This document shows positions 13,801 through 40,659 of a stretch of 64,000 bases of DNA, one piece after another. Within the stretch, counting starts at the first letter, position 1. Every line of letters begins with the position of its first letter. The stretch covers positions 1-64,000 of the forward strand of contig BMSW01000015.1 in assembly GCA_014649355.1 (NCBI GenBank), given 5' to 3'. The translations under genes and the position numbers were made by a program. The notes below the pieces were generated by a model. It saw only the letters and a program-made list of their open reading frames with translations. It was not told where the DNA came from and made no database searches. Source of the stretch: Streptomyces althioticus. GTDB taxonomy: Bacteria; Actinomycetota; Actinomycetes; Streptomycetales; Streptomycetaceae.

Positions 13801-14472
13801 CGGGGTGTGCTCGGCGGTCCCTGCGACCAGGGTGGGCGCCGTGAGCCCGTCGAGCATGGCGTCCCAGGCGGCGCGCGAGGCGTCCGCGTCCTGGCGCGAG
13901 AGCCAGGCCAGGTAGTCCCGGTACGGGGCCACGGCGGGCAGGCCGCGGGCGTCGCCACCCGACAGGTACAGCGCGTGGTACTCCTTCAGGAGCGTCGGCA
14001 GGGACCAGCCGTCGAGCACCGTGTGGTGGATCGTCAGCAGGAGCCGGTGACTCTCGGCGCCGAGCCGGATCAGCGTGAAGCGGATCAGCGGCGGGCGGCC
14101 GGTGTCGAAGCGCTGCTCCCGGTCGGCGAGTGTGGCCCTGCGCGCCTCGGCGTCCGCCTCCGCCTCCGGCAGGTGGGACAGATCGATCTCGGTCCACGGC
14201 AGCTTGTACCGCGCTGCGACGATCTGCACCCACTCCCCGTCCTTGCGCTGGCGGAACGCCACCCGCAGGCTCGCGTGCCGGCGCAGCAGGGCGTCGGCGG
14301 CTTCCCGGGCGCGGCCCGCGTCGAGCGGGCCGGCCAGGTGGAAGGTCGACTGGACGGTGTAGATGTCCGGGGCCGACTCGTCGGACGCGTCGAAGAGACT
14401 GTGGAACAGCAGACCGCTCTGGAGCGGGGAGAGAGGCAGGATGTCATCGACGGTGCGGTTGCTTCTCGCCAC
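1861..14472 (-). CDS. NRPS gene 2, four modules (Asp-Gly-Pro-Gly predicted)
   Basis: This is a multimodular peptide synthetase of about 4,200 residues with architecture C-A-T repeated four times (modules 7-10). No epimerization or thioesterase domain is present. Pocket residues predict Asp, Gly, Pro, Gly. The start is taken as GTG at 14472, one base after the TGA of gene 1, with GGGAG 7 nt upstream. A longer frame from 14517 would overlap gene 1 by 44 bp and has no better ribosome site. The N-terminus goes straight into a DCL-type C domain (LPLSPLQSGLLFHS), which matches the epimerase that ends gene 1. All four T domains carry GGHS with the phosphopantetheine Ser. The stop overlaps the next NRPS start (GTGA). 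Domain assignments are clear. Substrate calls rest on published specificity codes. The peptide product is not recognised. Confidence 0.95.
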   Translation of the reverse strand: MARSNRTVDDILPLSPLQSGLLFHSLFDASDESAPDIYTVQSTFHLAGPLDAGRAREAADALLRRHASLRVAFRQRKDGEWVQIVAARYKLPWTEIDLSHLPEAEADAEARRATLADREQRFDTGRPPLIRFTLIRLGAESHRLLLTIHHTVLDGWSLPTLLKEYHALYLSGGDARGLPAVAPYRDYLAWLSRQDADASRAAWDAMLDGLTAPTLVAGTAEHTPQDPGRHEFGLTEEQTRALTARARSAGVTVNTVVQAAWALVLAGLTGRDDVVFGVTVNGRPAELPGIESMVGLFINTLPLRIRLQPRLTAGALLGAVHHAQAELIAHQYLGLSEIQHRTGLGPLFDTSVVFENFPFDSAPAVSADSDPLRVVGAESHSANHFPLSLVGMPQEALRFKLFHQRDLFDDVAAAAIVDRFLGLLDTLVREPGRLLGRIDVIGADETAHALAAAAGPEGAAARGARLPTLPELFTAQAAATPDAPGVRAGDEVLTYRELDARASYVARTLIEHGVTPGRTVAVLLPRGIDLVVALLGVAKSGGAYVPLDPEHPAERVAAVLADADPVLALVEPGSDLSGTRTLAVTDEEAASFTAAPHPHDPAYLIFTSGSTGRPKGVVVEHGSVAAYLVRAREAYPDAAGLTLVHSSATFDLTVTGLYTPLVSGGCAHLAELPEAVGGPRPTFLKGTPSHLELLDTLPAEVSPSGTLVLGGEALRGEALRSWRAAHPDATVINAYGPTEATVNCLEFRIEPGTELVDGAVPIGRPFADTRAYVLDAALRPVAPGVAGELYISGVVLARGYLGRPGLTAERFVADLYGPPGARMYRTGDLARRLPDGTFVYAGRADDQIKLRGFRIEPGEIEAVAAAHADVTRAVVLASEDRPGDARLIAWVTPETVDTEALRAHLADALPAYMVPSAIVALPAMPLTPNGKIDRKALPAPEEPTTALPVQRTQRDPREDLVRDLFAGVLGLSSVGPHDDFFDLGGHSLLAIRLVSRLRAALGIELSVKHLFQNSTPAALVRSLGAAEEARPALVRTERPARLPLSYGQQRLWFLHRMEGPNPVYNLASALRLTGPLDHDALRAAYADVVVRHESLRTVIAEDEQGVHQIVLDDVRPELTHVRCTEDELAGLLAEHARHPFDLSADLPLKLFLYELAEDRHELLVLLHHVAGDGWSTPLLTRDLTRAYAARAEGAAPRWQELPVQYADFALWQRELLGSEDDPDSRASRQLAFWRETLADLPEELALPTDRPRPAVASYRGDNVRITVPAALHRAVAECARAADATVFMVVQAALAVTLSRLGAGDDVPLGSPVAGRLDEALDDLVGDFINTLVLRTDVSGDPTFTELLARVRETDLAAWSHQDLPFERLVEVLNPARSLARSPLFQTLLAFNNTGGPAGSGPAEAQLGRLSVTARGGVGSKVAKFDLAFNLRERHTDDGAADGMTGILEYAADLFDHSTAERLVERFVTVLARLVADPAQRVRAVDVLLDGERTAALALPSGTARAAEDRWFLDRFEQHAARRPDAPAVTVGDLTLSYGELNRRANAMARLLTERGAAPERFVAVALPRTADLLVTLLAVQKSGAAYLPLDTGFPADRIHRMITDAAPAVLVTTSELLPGLPDVAVPTVLADEADLTGYADRDLGVRAAAGGAAYVLHTSGSTGVPKGVVVPRGALDNFLRAMADRCRVTTDDRLLAVTTIGFDIAGLELYLPLACGAHVVVAGPDTVRDPEALRAAVTRHGITLMQATPTLWRAATGRDASFLAGVRVLAGGEALPADLAATLTAGARSVLNVYGPTETTVWSTAAEITDPAGIHLGDPVDNTGVYVLDDRLRPVAPGVPGELYLSGSGLARGYLRQPGRTAERFVADPFGVAGSLMYRTGDIVRRTPAGRLEYVGRGDQQVKLRGFRIETGEIEAVLTAHADVRAAAVGVRPDASGEARLVAWVVTDLDVLALRGHVSAAVPEYMVPAAFVTLPELPLTANGKLDRNALPDPAETHDTAGRPPRSPQEEILCGLFAEILSRPRISIDDDFFAVGGHSLAAMRLVGRIRSVLDVDLPISVLFEAPTVAALAARLTGAGASRAPLTAGERPERLPASPAQQRLWFLGKFDESGSPTYNVPVVLRLSGALDEQALAAALTDVITRHETLRTVFAEDTEGPYQVILDPRPVPTAKRPATEEELPALLTEAARIGFDLAADLPLRAHLFALAPDEHALLLVMHHIAGDGGWSVPLLVKDLATAYAARRAGEEPGWQPLAVQYADYTLWQREVLGSADDPDSELGRQLAYWREALADLPEELTLPTDRPRPLTGTGRGADLRFHIPAELHAELESLAQKHRASLFMVVQAAVAVALSRLGAGEDIPLGTPSAGRVNEALDGLIGFFVNTLVLRTDLSGAPTFAEVLDRVRNTSLNAYAHQDVPFERLVEALNPDRSLGRHPLFQTMVTWNNAAQEATGRLAEDLPDLRMRVREVDAQVATFDLLFAFSDLRTERGAPDGLAVRLEYATDLYDPATAELFVSTLTTVLAAVAADAERPVHRIDVLPPAARTHLLGATDGPEPRPYRQLAKLLAAQAERTSDVVAVTDEHGSLTYRELHERARALAVELLGLGLGPEDRVAVALPRGTDLAVALVATLTAGAAYVPIDPDLPSERVALMLADTAPGALVTTARTAASLPAVRVPQVLVEVPWPAADATQAFPEVLPGHPAYVIYTSGSTGRPKGIVMPHGALANLLDWHERAVPAPPGTVVAQFTAVGFDVSVQEILSALLTGKTLAVVPEDTRRDPRELAHWLADHAVAELYAPNLVIEGVLEAARECGADLSGLRHLVQAGEALTLRAPVRAHHAAAPTRLHNHYGPAETHVVTTWTLPADTASWPDTPPIGRPVDGVGVRLLDAGLLPVPPGVIGELHLSGAALARGYLGRPDLTAERFVADPYGPPGSRMYRTGDLARTTPDGDLVYVGRADHQVKIRGFRIEPGEIEAALTGHEDVVRSAVVVREDTPGDQRLVAYVVPRQGGTPSASALRSHLVALLPSHMVPAAYVPLGELPLTRTGKLDRAALPAPAPDLAAVRAPRTAREEVLCGLFAEVLGRPAVGVDQDFFDLGGHSLLATRLVARIRTVLGVELAVRGLFEQPTPAGLAALLDEADGARPAVTRRERPERIPLSPAQRRLWFLHRLEGPSATWNMPTALKLTGPLDEEALGAALADVVTRHESLRTVFAEESGSGYQVIRTPDETLAALGTLRAADVAPDRLTQELSATAGRPFDLAAEPPLRVTLLRTGPQEHVLLLVLHHIATDGWSAPVLARDLNQAYAARHVGRAPAWSELPVQYADYTLWQRDVLGSEDDPDSVAARQLTYWKRALAEIPEELALPADRPRPAVASHRGDTVPFHIPADLHAGLARLAGENRASLFMVVQAAWATLLSRLGAGEDIPVGTPVAGRTDEALDDLVGFFVNTLVLRADLSGNPSFTELVDRVRETSLGAYAHQDVPFERLVEVLNPARSLARHPLFQTMLMWNNNDDRIAADAGDGFAGLTAETLPLGTRVAKYDLTLAMKEVYAADGGAAGLHGHLEFATDLFDRPTAESFVERFTRVLRTVVERPGIPVADVDVMDPGEREKVLGEWNDSDREVPDATLTRLFAQRVAISPEACALVFGDLGVSYRELNARANQLAHWLAEQGAGPERLVAVALPRSPELLVALLAVLKTGAGYVPVDPDFPEERIAYILQDAAPVLTLTEELLARTDLSAYGFDDPVVRGSSAQNTAYVIYTSGSTGRPKGVTVTQAALVNFLTAMQDRFALTEYDRLVAVTTVGFDIAGLELFLPLLHGAQVVLAPREVVRDPAALLALVRESGATLMQATPSLWQALAEAGGVPAGLRVLVGGEALPASLARTLAEGGRTVTNLYGPTETTVWSTAADITDEVTIGGPIANTRLYVLDAGLRPVPVGVAGELYIAGAGVARGYHRRPALTSERFVADPYGPAGTRMYRTGDLVRRTASGELEYLGRTDFQVKVRGFRIELGEIETVIADHPDLARAAVVVREDSPGDQRIVAYVVHGPDGSPDGDVLRKHVAVSLPDYMVPAAFVVLDELPLTPNGKLDRAALPAPALGALGEGRPPRTEQEEVLCGLFAEVLGVERVSIDDDFFALGGHSLLANRLAARIRAVLGKEMSIRGFFENATVAALAESLAAATATTTRPALRRRTGTKENS
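1900..5020 (-). other. NRPS module 10: C-A(Gly)-T
   Basis: The LCL condensation domain (HHIATDGWS) lies around 5010-3640. The adenylation domain lies around 3600-2190, with pocket residues D-I-L-Q-L-G-L-V-W, matching the glycine code family DILQLG(L/V)IW. The T domain (GGHSLL) lies around 2150-1920. The C-terminal tail is short, Thr- and Arg-rich, and ends at the coupled stop. Confidence 0.85.
5050..8205 (-). other. NRPS module 9: C-A(Pro)-T
   Basis: The LCL condensation domain carries HHIAGDGG, with one extra Gly after the catalytic motif. Pocket residues of the A domain (about 6800-5320) read D-V-Q-L-V-A-H-V-V, one conservative change from the classical proline code DVQLIAHVV. The T domain is GGHSLL. 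Proline or a hydroxyproline/methylproline relative is expected. Confidence 0.85.
8250..11355 (-). other. NRPS module 8: C-A(Gly)-T
   Basis: The LCL condensation domain carries HHVAGDGWS. A-domain pocket residues (about 9940-8500) read D-I-L-Q-L-G-V-V-W, the glycine type. The T domain is GGHSLA. The A3 core reads HTSGSTGVPKG instead of YTSGSTGRPKG, a mild variant. Confidence 0.85.
11400..14450 (-). other. NRPS module 7: C(DCL)-A(Asp)-T
   Basis: The C domain is of the DCL subtype (LPLSPLQSGLLFHS, HHTVLDGWS), as expected after the terminal epimerase of gene 1. A-domain pocket residues (about 13085-11660) read D-L-T-K-V-G-A-V-N. This is close to the aspartate code DLTKLGAVN that I recall from acidic calcium-dependent lipopeptide synthetases. 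The T domain is GGHSLL. Confidence 0.82.
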
Positions 14473-14473
14473 T

Positions 14474-35302
<20,829 letters not shown>

Positions 35303-35603
35303 CCGACTCACGCTCCCAGAACGGTGTTCATGTACGGACCACACGGAGCGCGGCACATGACGGCGCGACGCCCCGACCGGAGGGTCGCGTCGCGTCCTAT
35401 CTCCCCCCTATAGGGCCGCCCGGGCTTCCTGCAGGACGGCATGGGCCCCGTTGGGGGGCCGCCCGGGAGCGCAGCCCTCACGCGCCGGGCAGGGGCAGAC
35501 GCGGTATAGGCCCCGCGGAGGCTTCGCATAGCAACCCCTCCGAGCCTGAGGCCCGCCGCGCCGGGAAACACCTGGCGGGCCGCTCACCCTCCGGAGGAAT
35601 CAC

Positions 35604-36077
35604 ATGCGTCGCCGTCTCGCCACCCTGCTCGCCGCCGCAGCCGGGGCCCTCGCTCTCGCGTCCCCCGCCGACGCCGCGCCGGCCGACAAGCCGCAGGTCC
35701 TGAGCAGTTGGACGCAGACCAGCGCCGCGAGCCAGAACGCCTGGCTCGCGGCCCGCGGCAACCAGAGTGCGTGGTCGGCATACGGCTTCGACTGGTCGAC
35801 CGACTACTGCACCACGTCCCCCGACAACCCCTTCGGCTTCCCCTTCCAAACGGCCTGCGCCCGGCACGACTTCGGGTACCGCAACTACAAGGCGGCCGGC
35901 ACGTTCGACGCCAACAAGCCCCGCCTCGACGACGCCTTCTACGCGGACCTCAAGCGGGTATGCGCCACCTACTCCGGCCTGAAGAAGACCTCGTGCGACT
36001 CCACCGCCTGGACCTACTACCAGGCCGTGAAGGTCTTCGGCTCCAGCGCGGCGGTGGACGGGTCCAAGGCCGTCTGA
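35604..36077 (+). CDS. Secreted prokaryotic phospholipase A2
   Basis: The 157-residue product hydrolyses phospholipid acyl esters outside the cell. A Sec signal peptide is clear (MRRRLATLLAAAAGALALAS, then an AxA-type site around residues 24-26). The mature part has the bacterial PLA2 signature CARHDFGYRNY with the catalytic His-Asp pair, and four Cys that can form two disulfides, as in the Streptomyces violaceoruber enzyme. The ATG is preceded by GGAGG 8 nt upstream. The gene is divergent from the NRPS genes and followed by a strong hairpin, so it is its own unit. An 8-bp inverted repeat (35550-35557 / 35574-35581) lies in its 5' region. A role in the neighbouring peptide pathway is not indicated. 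Confidence 0.93.
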   Translation: MRRRLATLLAAAAGALALASPADAAPADKPQVLSSWTQTSAASQNAWLAARGNQSAWSAYGFDWSTDYCTTSPDNPFGFPFQTACARHDFGYRNYKAAGTFDANKPRLDDAFYADLKRVCATYSGLKKTSCDSTAWTYYQAVKVFGSSAAVDGSKAV

Positions 36078-36114
36078 TCCCACCTGCCTCGTCACCGGGC
36101 AACGTCCGGCAGGC

Positions 36115-36165
36115 CCTGCGGAACGGCCGCGTCCAGCACTCGGGACGCGGCCGTTTCCGCTGCAG
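36115..36165 (+). terminator. Hairpin terminator after phospholipase A2
   Basis: CCTGCGGAACGGCCGCGTCC pairs with the downstream arm GGACGCGGCCGTTTCCGC plus GCAGG around a short loop, about 38 bases after the phospholipase stop. There is no U-tract, which is usual for Streptomyces terminators. Confidence 0.75.
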
Positions 36166-37025
36166 GTTCATTTGCGACAACGATCGATGCGGCGGAACCC
36201 GTGTGTCGCTTGCCGGGGATCAGGTCGCGGTGCCCGCGCAGTTCCAGCGGGAAGGCCGTGCCGCGGGTCGGTGAGGGCCTGTACGTGGCGCCTGGGCCGT
36301 GACTGGCGCTGAGGTGGAGCACCACCGGGGAGCGGTCTGACGAGACGTCGTTGCCGTGCGCCTGGGCCAATGGTCACCACGCACGGCGCGCGGCCGCGTT
36401 GCCGATCCGGTTCTGCCGGGAGCGAGGCCGGCGCGACTGCCCGGCGGCGAGTCGGCGCCGCCGGCACTCGCGAAACCCACCGGGCACCCGTCAGGCTCCG
36501 TTGGTCCGGCCGCCGAGGTTCCACGGGATGCGCCGGACGCGTGGTGCTCACTCCGGCGTGTCCCACACGGCACGCTGGACGAACGGCGAGGACCGCGCCG
36601 CCACGTGGGTCGAGCGCGGGCCTCGTGCCGGTTCCCGCGGCGGCTCCTCGGGGCTCGGCCCTTGGACGCCTTCTCCTCCTCGGCCTCGTCGCCCCAGCAC
36701 CTCCCAGGGCCTCCGCTTCCCACGGCCACACCCTCCGACGCGACCCGCCCGGTAAGCGACCTGACATCCTGGCACCGCTCGCTTGGGCGGCCTGAGGGCC
36801 CACATCACGCCCCTGAAACCCGCATCAGCAACGGCGTCAATCGAGCGTCAGGATTCCGCGGCCGGCCCCGTCGGTACCGCCTCCCCAGAAACGCATCGGA
36901 TTTCCGACACATACGGAACCGCAGGTCATCGGCCCTCGGAAGAACGGCGGGGCGCTTCCGGGTCCCACGTGGTGATGATCCGCAAACACGTCGAAGTGGA
37001 TCGCCACACGACGAGAAAGCGCAGG
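36166..37025. other. 860-bp stretch without a convincing gene (cluster/core boundary)
   Basis: Between the phospholipase terminator and the RNA methyltransferase stop I see no reading frame with a ribosome site, a family motif or a codon pattern like its neighbours. Several open frames overlap on both strands, as expected from high GC. No tRNA, transposase or integrase remnant was found. It marks the junction between the NRPS side and the conserved core block. Confidence 0.6.
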
Positions 37026-38354
37026 TCAGATGCCCTTTGAGGCTGGTTCCAAAATCGCCACGCACTCCACGTGGTGCGTCATCGGAAACAGGTCGAACAC
37101 CCGCAGCGTCCGCACCTTGTACCCGCCGTCCCGGAAGTACGCGAGGTCGCGGGCCAGGGCGGCCGGGTCGCAGGCGACGTAGGCGATGCGGCGGGCGCCC
37201 AGGGAGGAGAGGTGCTCGACCGTCCTGCGGCCGGCGCCCGCGCGGGGCGGGTCGAGGACGACCAGGTCGACCTCGGTGATGCCGGTGCGGGGCAGCACCG
37301 ACTCGACCTTGCCCTGCTCGATCCGTACGCGCGGGAAGTCGGCCAGGTTGTGCCGGGCGTCCTCCACCGCGCGCTTGCCGGACTCGATGCCGAGCACCGC
37401 GCCCTGTTCGCCGACCCGGTCGGCCAGCGCGCCCGCGAACAGGCCCACGCCGCAGTACAGGTCGAGCGCCATGTCGCCCTTGCGCGGCAGCAGGCCCTGC
37501 ATGACCGCGGTGACGAGGGTGTCGGCGGCCTTCGGGTGGACCTGCCAGAAGCCGCCGTTGCCGACCCGGTAGGTGCGGTCGTCGGCGCGCTCGCGGACGA
37601 ACGGACGGCCGTGCACCCGGTGCACCTGGCCGTTACGCTCGTCGATGCGCAACACCGAGACGGGGCGGTCCAGTTCGACCAGCGGGAGGCGGGCGCCGGG
37701 CTTCGGCGTCAGGACGACCTGGCGGTCCTGGGAGCCGGTCGCGGCGATCGCCTCGACGGAGTCTATGCCGGTCCAGTCCCGCTTCTCGATGCCCAGCTCG
37801 CTGACGCCCTCCGCGGCGATCAGGCAGTGGTCGATCGGCTCGACCTCGTGCGAGCGGTGCCGGCGCAGACCCGCGCGGCCGTCCGCCGTGACCGCGTACT
37901 GCACGCGCGTGCGCCACGACGGGACCTGGCCCGCCGGGACCTTGTCGCCCTCGGCCGGCATCACCGTGCCGTCCCAGCCGGCCTCCTCGGGCGTCAGCCC
38001 GGCCAGCCGCTGGAGCTGCTCGGCGACCACCTCGCCCTTGAGCCGCCGCTGCGCGCCCGGCTTGGCGTGCTGCCAGTCGCAGCCGCCGCAGCGGCCGGGG
38101 CCGGCGAACGGGCAGGGCGCGTCGATGCGGTCCTTGGACGCCTCCAGCACCGTCACCGCGTCGGCGCGCAGGAACCGCGCGCCCTCCTCGCCCTCGGTGA
38201 CACGGGCGACGACCCGCTCGCCGGGCAGCGCGTGCCGGACGAAGAGGACCTGCCCCTCCGACGTACGGGCGATGCAGTGGCCGCCGTGGGCGACGGGGCC
38301 GATCTCGACCTCGTACTCCTCCCCCACCAGTGACTTCTTCGGTTCTGCCTGCAT
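37026..38354 (-). CDS. TrmA/RlmD-family RNA (uracil-5-)-methyltransferase with TRAM domain
   Basis: This S-adenosylmethionine-dependent enzyme methylates uracil C5 in rRNA or tRNA. The product is 442 residues from ATG at 38354, which has GGAG 10 nt upstream; seven more codons are open but lack a ribosome site. An N-terminal TRAM domain is followed by an iron-sulfur type Cys cluster (CPFAGPGRCGGCDWQH). The SAM fold comes next (LDLYCGVGLF), then VLDPPRAG and the catalytic Cys in YVACDP. The target base cannot be told from the sequence. The gene lies just after the APC permease on the same strand, 69 bp apart, and may share its transcript. Confidence 0.93.
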   Translation of the reverse strand: MQAEPKKSLVGEEYEVEIGPVAHGGHCIARTSEGQVLFVRHALPGERVVARVTEGEEGARFLRADAVTVLEASKDRIDAPCPFAGPGRCGGCDWQHAKPGAQRRLKGEVVAEQLQRLAGLTPEEAGWDGTVMPAEGDKVPAGQVPSWRTRVQYAVTADGRAGLRRHRSHEVEPIDHCLIAAEGVSELGIEKRDWTGIDSVEAIAATGSQDRQVVLTPKPGARLPLVELDRPVSVLRIDERNGQVHRVHGRPFVRERADDRTYRVGNGGFWQVHPKAADTLVTAVMQGLLPRKGDMALDLYCGVGLFAGALADRVGEQGAVLGIESGKRAVEDARHNLADFPRVRIEQGKVESVLPRTGITEVDLVVLDPPRAGAGRRTVEHLSSLGARRIAYVACDPAALARDLAYFRDGGYKVRTLRVFDLFPMTHHVECVAILEPASKGI

Positions 38355-38423
38355 GGCGGGGTGACTCCACAACATCGGGTACGGGCGGGCGGGCCGTTAC
38401 GGCCCGGACAACAGCCCACCAGT

Positions 38424-40469
38424 CTACGTGCGCGGGGAGGTGTCCTTCGTCCGCTCCGCCGGTCCCCGGCGCACCGAGCCGGGCGCGGACCAGTTCTGCC
38501 GCCTGCGCGCCCGCAGTTTCGCGGCCTCGGAGGACTCCAGCTGGTAGGGCACCGAGGTGACCATCACACCGGGCGTGAACAGCAGGCGGCCCTTGAGCCG
38601 CAGCGCGCTCTGGTTGTGGAGGAAGTGCTCGTACCAGTGGCCGACCACGTACTCCGGGATGATCACGGACACCACGTCGCGCGGCGACTGGGCGCGCAGG
38701 CTCTTGACGTACTCGATCACCGGACGGGTGACCTCCCGGTACGGGGAGTCCAGCACCTTCAGGGGTACGTCGATGCCGCGCCGCTCCCACTCCTCGCGCA
38801 GCGCCCTGGTCTCCTCGGCGTCCACGTTGACGCTGAGCGCCTCCAGGGTGTCGGAGCGCAGCAGCTTGGCGTACGCGAGGGCGCGCAGGGCGGGGCGGTG
38901 CACCTTGGAGACCAGGACGACGGAGTGGACACGGGACGGCCGCACCGTGTCCTCGCTCGGGGCGTCCGGCGCGGCGATCTCCTCGGCGACCCGGTCGTAG
39001 TGGCGGCGGATCGCCGTCATGGTCGCGTAGAAGATGCACATGCCGAGCAGCGCGACCCAGGCGCCGTGGGTGAACTTGGTGAGCAGCACGACGACCAGCA
39101 CCAGGCCGGTGAAGAAGGCGCCGAAGGCGTTGATGGCCCGGGCGCGGACCATGCGGCGGCGCGCGGCCGGGTCCTTCTCGGCGCCGAGCAGCCGGTTCCA
39201 GTGCCGGACCATGCCGGTCTGGCTGAGCGTGAAGGACACGAACACGCCGACGATGTACAGCTGGATCAGCCGGGTCGAGTCGGCGCCGTAGATCCACACC
39301 AGCAGCACGGCGGCGCCCGCGAGCAGCACGATGCCGTTGGAGAAGGCGAGGCGGTCGCCGCGGGTGTGCAGCTGGCGCGGCAGGTAGCGGTCCTGGGCCA
39401 GGATCGACCCGAGCAGCGGGAAACCGTTGTAGGCGGTGTTCGCGGCGAGGAACAGCACGAGGGCGGTGGCCGCGGCGAGGATCATGAACAGGAAGCTGCC
39501 GTGGCCGAAGACGGCTTCGGCGACCTGGGAGATCACCGGGTCCTGGACGTAGCCGGGGCCGAGCGGGACGCCGTTGTGGACGAGGTCCCGGCCCGGGTTC
39601 TCCGCCATCCGTACGTCGGTGGCGGCGGCCAGCGCGATGATGCCGCAGAACATGGTGACGGCGAGCAGGCCCATCATGGCGAGGGTGGTCGCCGCGTTGC
39701 GCGCCTTGGGCTTGCGGAAGCCGGGGACGCCGTTGGAGATCGCCTCGACGCCGGTGAGCGCGGCGCAGCCGGAGGAGAAGGCGCGCAGCAGCAGGAAGAC
39801 GAGGGCGAAGCCGGCCAGGCCGGGGTGCTCGGGTTTGATCTCGAAGTCGGCGGTGGGCGCGCGCATGTCGTCGCCGAGGACGACCCCGCGGAAGGCGCCC
39901 CACGCGATCATGAGGAAGACGCCGGCGACGAAGACGTAGGTCGGGATCGCGAAGAGTGTGCCCGACTCCCGGACCCCGCGCAGGTTCATCAGCGTCAGCA
40001 GCACGATCACGCCGACCGCGCAGGCCACCTTGTTCTCGACGACGAAGGGGATCGCCGAGCCGAGGTTCTCGATGCCGGCGGAGATCGACACGGCCACCGT
40101 GAGGACGTAGTCGACGAGCAGGGCGCTCGCCACGGTCAGACCGGCCCTCGGGCCGAGGTTGGTCGTGGCCACCTCGTAGTCGCCGCCGCCGCTGGGGTAG
40201 GCGTGCACGTTCTGCCGGTAGGAGGCGACCACGGTGAACATCAGCACGACGACCGCGACGGCGATCCAGGGGCTGAAGTGGTACGCCGACAGGCCCGCGA
40301 TGGACAGGACCAGCAGCACCTCGCCGGGCGCGTACGCCACGGAGGACAGCGGGTCGGAGGCGAAGACGGGGAGTGCGACGCGCTTCGGCAGGAGCGTCTC
40401 GCCCAGCCGGTCGCTGCGTAGTGCGCGCCCGATGAGGATGCGTTTGGGCACGTCGGTCAGTTTGGACAC
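38424..40469 (-). CDS. APC-superfamily permease, KimA-like potassium importer
   Basis: This ~681-residue membrane protein has about 12 hydrophobic helices and a large C-terminal cytosolic domain (about residue 470 onward). That layout matches the KUP/KimA (YdaO) type of proton-coupled K+ importer, in which the cytosolic domain can bind c-di-AMP. The first helix region reads ASDPLSSVAYAPGE, a hallmark of this family. GTG at 40469 was chosen because conserved sequence begins there; the longer open frame upstream is low-complexity. Just downstream of its divergent neighbour lie two TrkA-type proteins and KdpDE, supporting a potassium role. An amino-acid substrate remains possible. Confidence 0.85.
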   Translation of the reverse strand: MSKLTDVPKRILIGRALRSDRLGETLLPKRVALPVFASDPLSSVAYAPGEVLLVLSIAGLSAYHFSPWIAVAVVVLMFTVVASYRQNVHAYPSGGGDYEVATTNLGPRAGLTVASALLVDYVLTVAVSISAGIENLGSAIPFVVENKVACAVGVIVLLTLMNLRGVRESGTLFAIPTYVFVAGVFLMIAWGAFRGVVLGDDMRAPTADFEIKPEHPGLAGFALVFLLLRAFSSGCAALTGVEAISNGVPGFRKPKARNAATTLAMMGLLAVTMFCGIIALAAATDVRMAENPGRDLVHNGVPLGPGYVQDPVISQVAEAVFGHGSFLFMILAAATALVLFLAANTAYNGFPLLGSILAQDRYLPRQLHTRGDRLAFSNGIVLLAGAAVLLVWIYGADSTRLIQLYIVGVFVSFTLSQTGMVRHWNRLLGAEKDPAARRRMVRARAINAFGAFFTGLVLVVVLLTKFTHGAWVALLGMCIFYATMTAIRRHYDRVAEEIAAPDAPSEDTVRPSRVHSVVLVSKVHRPALRALAYAKLLRSDTLEALSVNVDAEETRALREEWERRGIDVPLKVLDSPYREVTRPVIEYVKSLRAQSPRDVVSVIIPEYVVGHWYEHFLHNQSALRLKGRLLFTPGVMVTSVPYQLESSEAAKLRARRRQNWSAPGSVRRGPAERTKDTSPRT

Positions 40470-40520
40470 AAGTGTGGATCGTAAGCCGTCCGGCGACGGG
40501 TGACGCACCCGCCACCCCCG

Positions 40521-40542
40521 ATCCATACGGCATCCATACGGC
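40521..40542. promoter_or_regulatory. Two tandem copies of an 11-bp direct repeat, candidate operator
   Basis: ATCCATACGGC occurs twice back to back (40521-40531, 40532-40542), 52-73 bp upstream of the permease start and about 118 bp upstream of the divergent small gene. An 11-bp direct repeat is one helical turn and is the classic arrangement bound by OmpR-type regulators such as PhoP or KdpE. The binding protein is inference. Confidence 0.5.
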
Positions 40543-40659
40543 CGCTGCCCTCCGGGTGAAAAGTCGGGGCGCCGGGGTGCGGATTGGGCGGATCGGGGGA
40601 GTCCCATGCCTGTATGACCACATGCCCGGCCGTTGTCGCCACGTCTCGTGGAGGGTCCC

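Noticed and set aside
35308..35571. 87-codon minus-strand frame ending at the NRPS start
   Set aside because: No ribosome site and biased composition. Its end (MNTVLGA) overlaps the NRPS start region but looks accidental.
36168..36803. Overlapping open frames in the gene-free junction
   Set aside because: Several frames on both strands compete, none with a ribosome site, motif or typical codon pattern.
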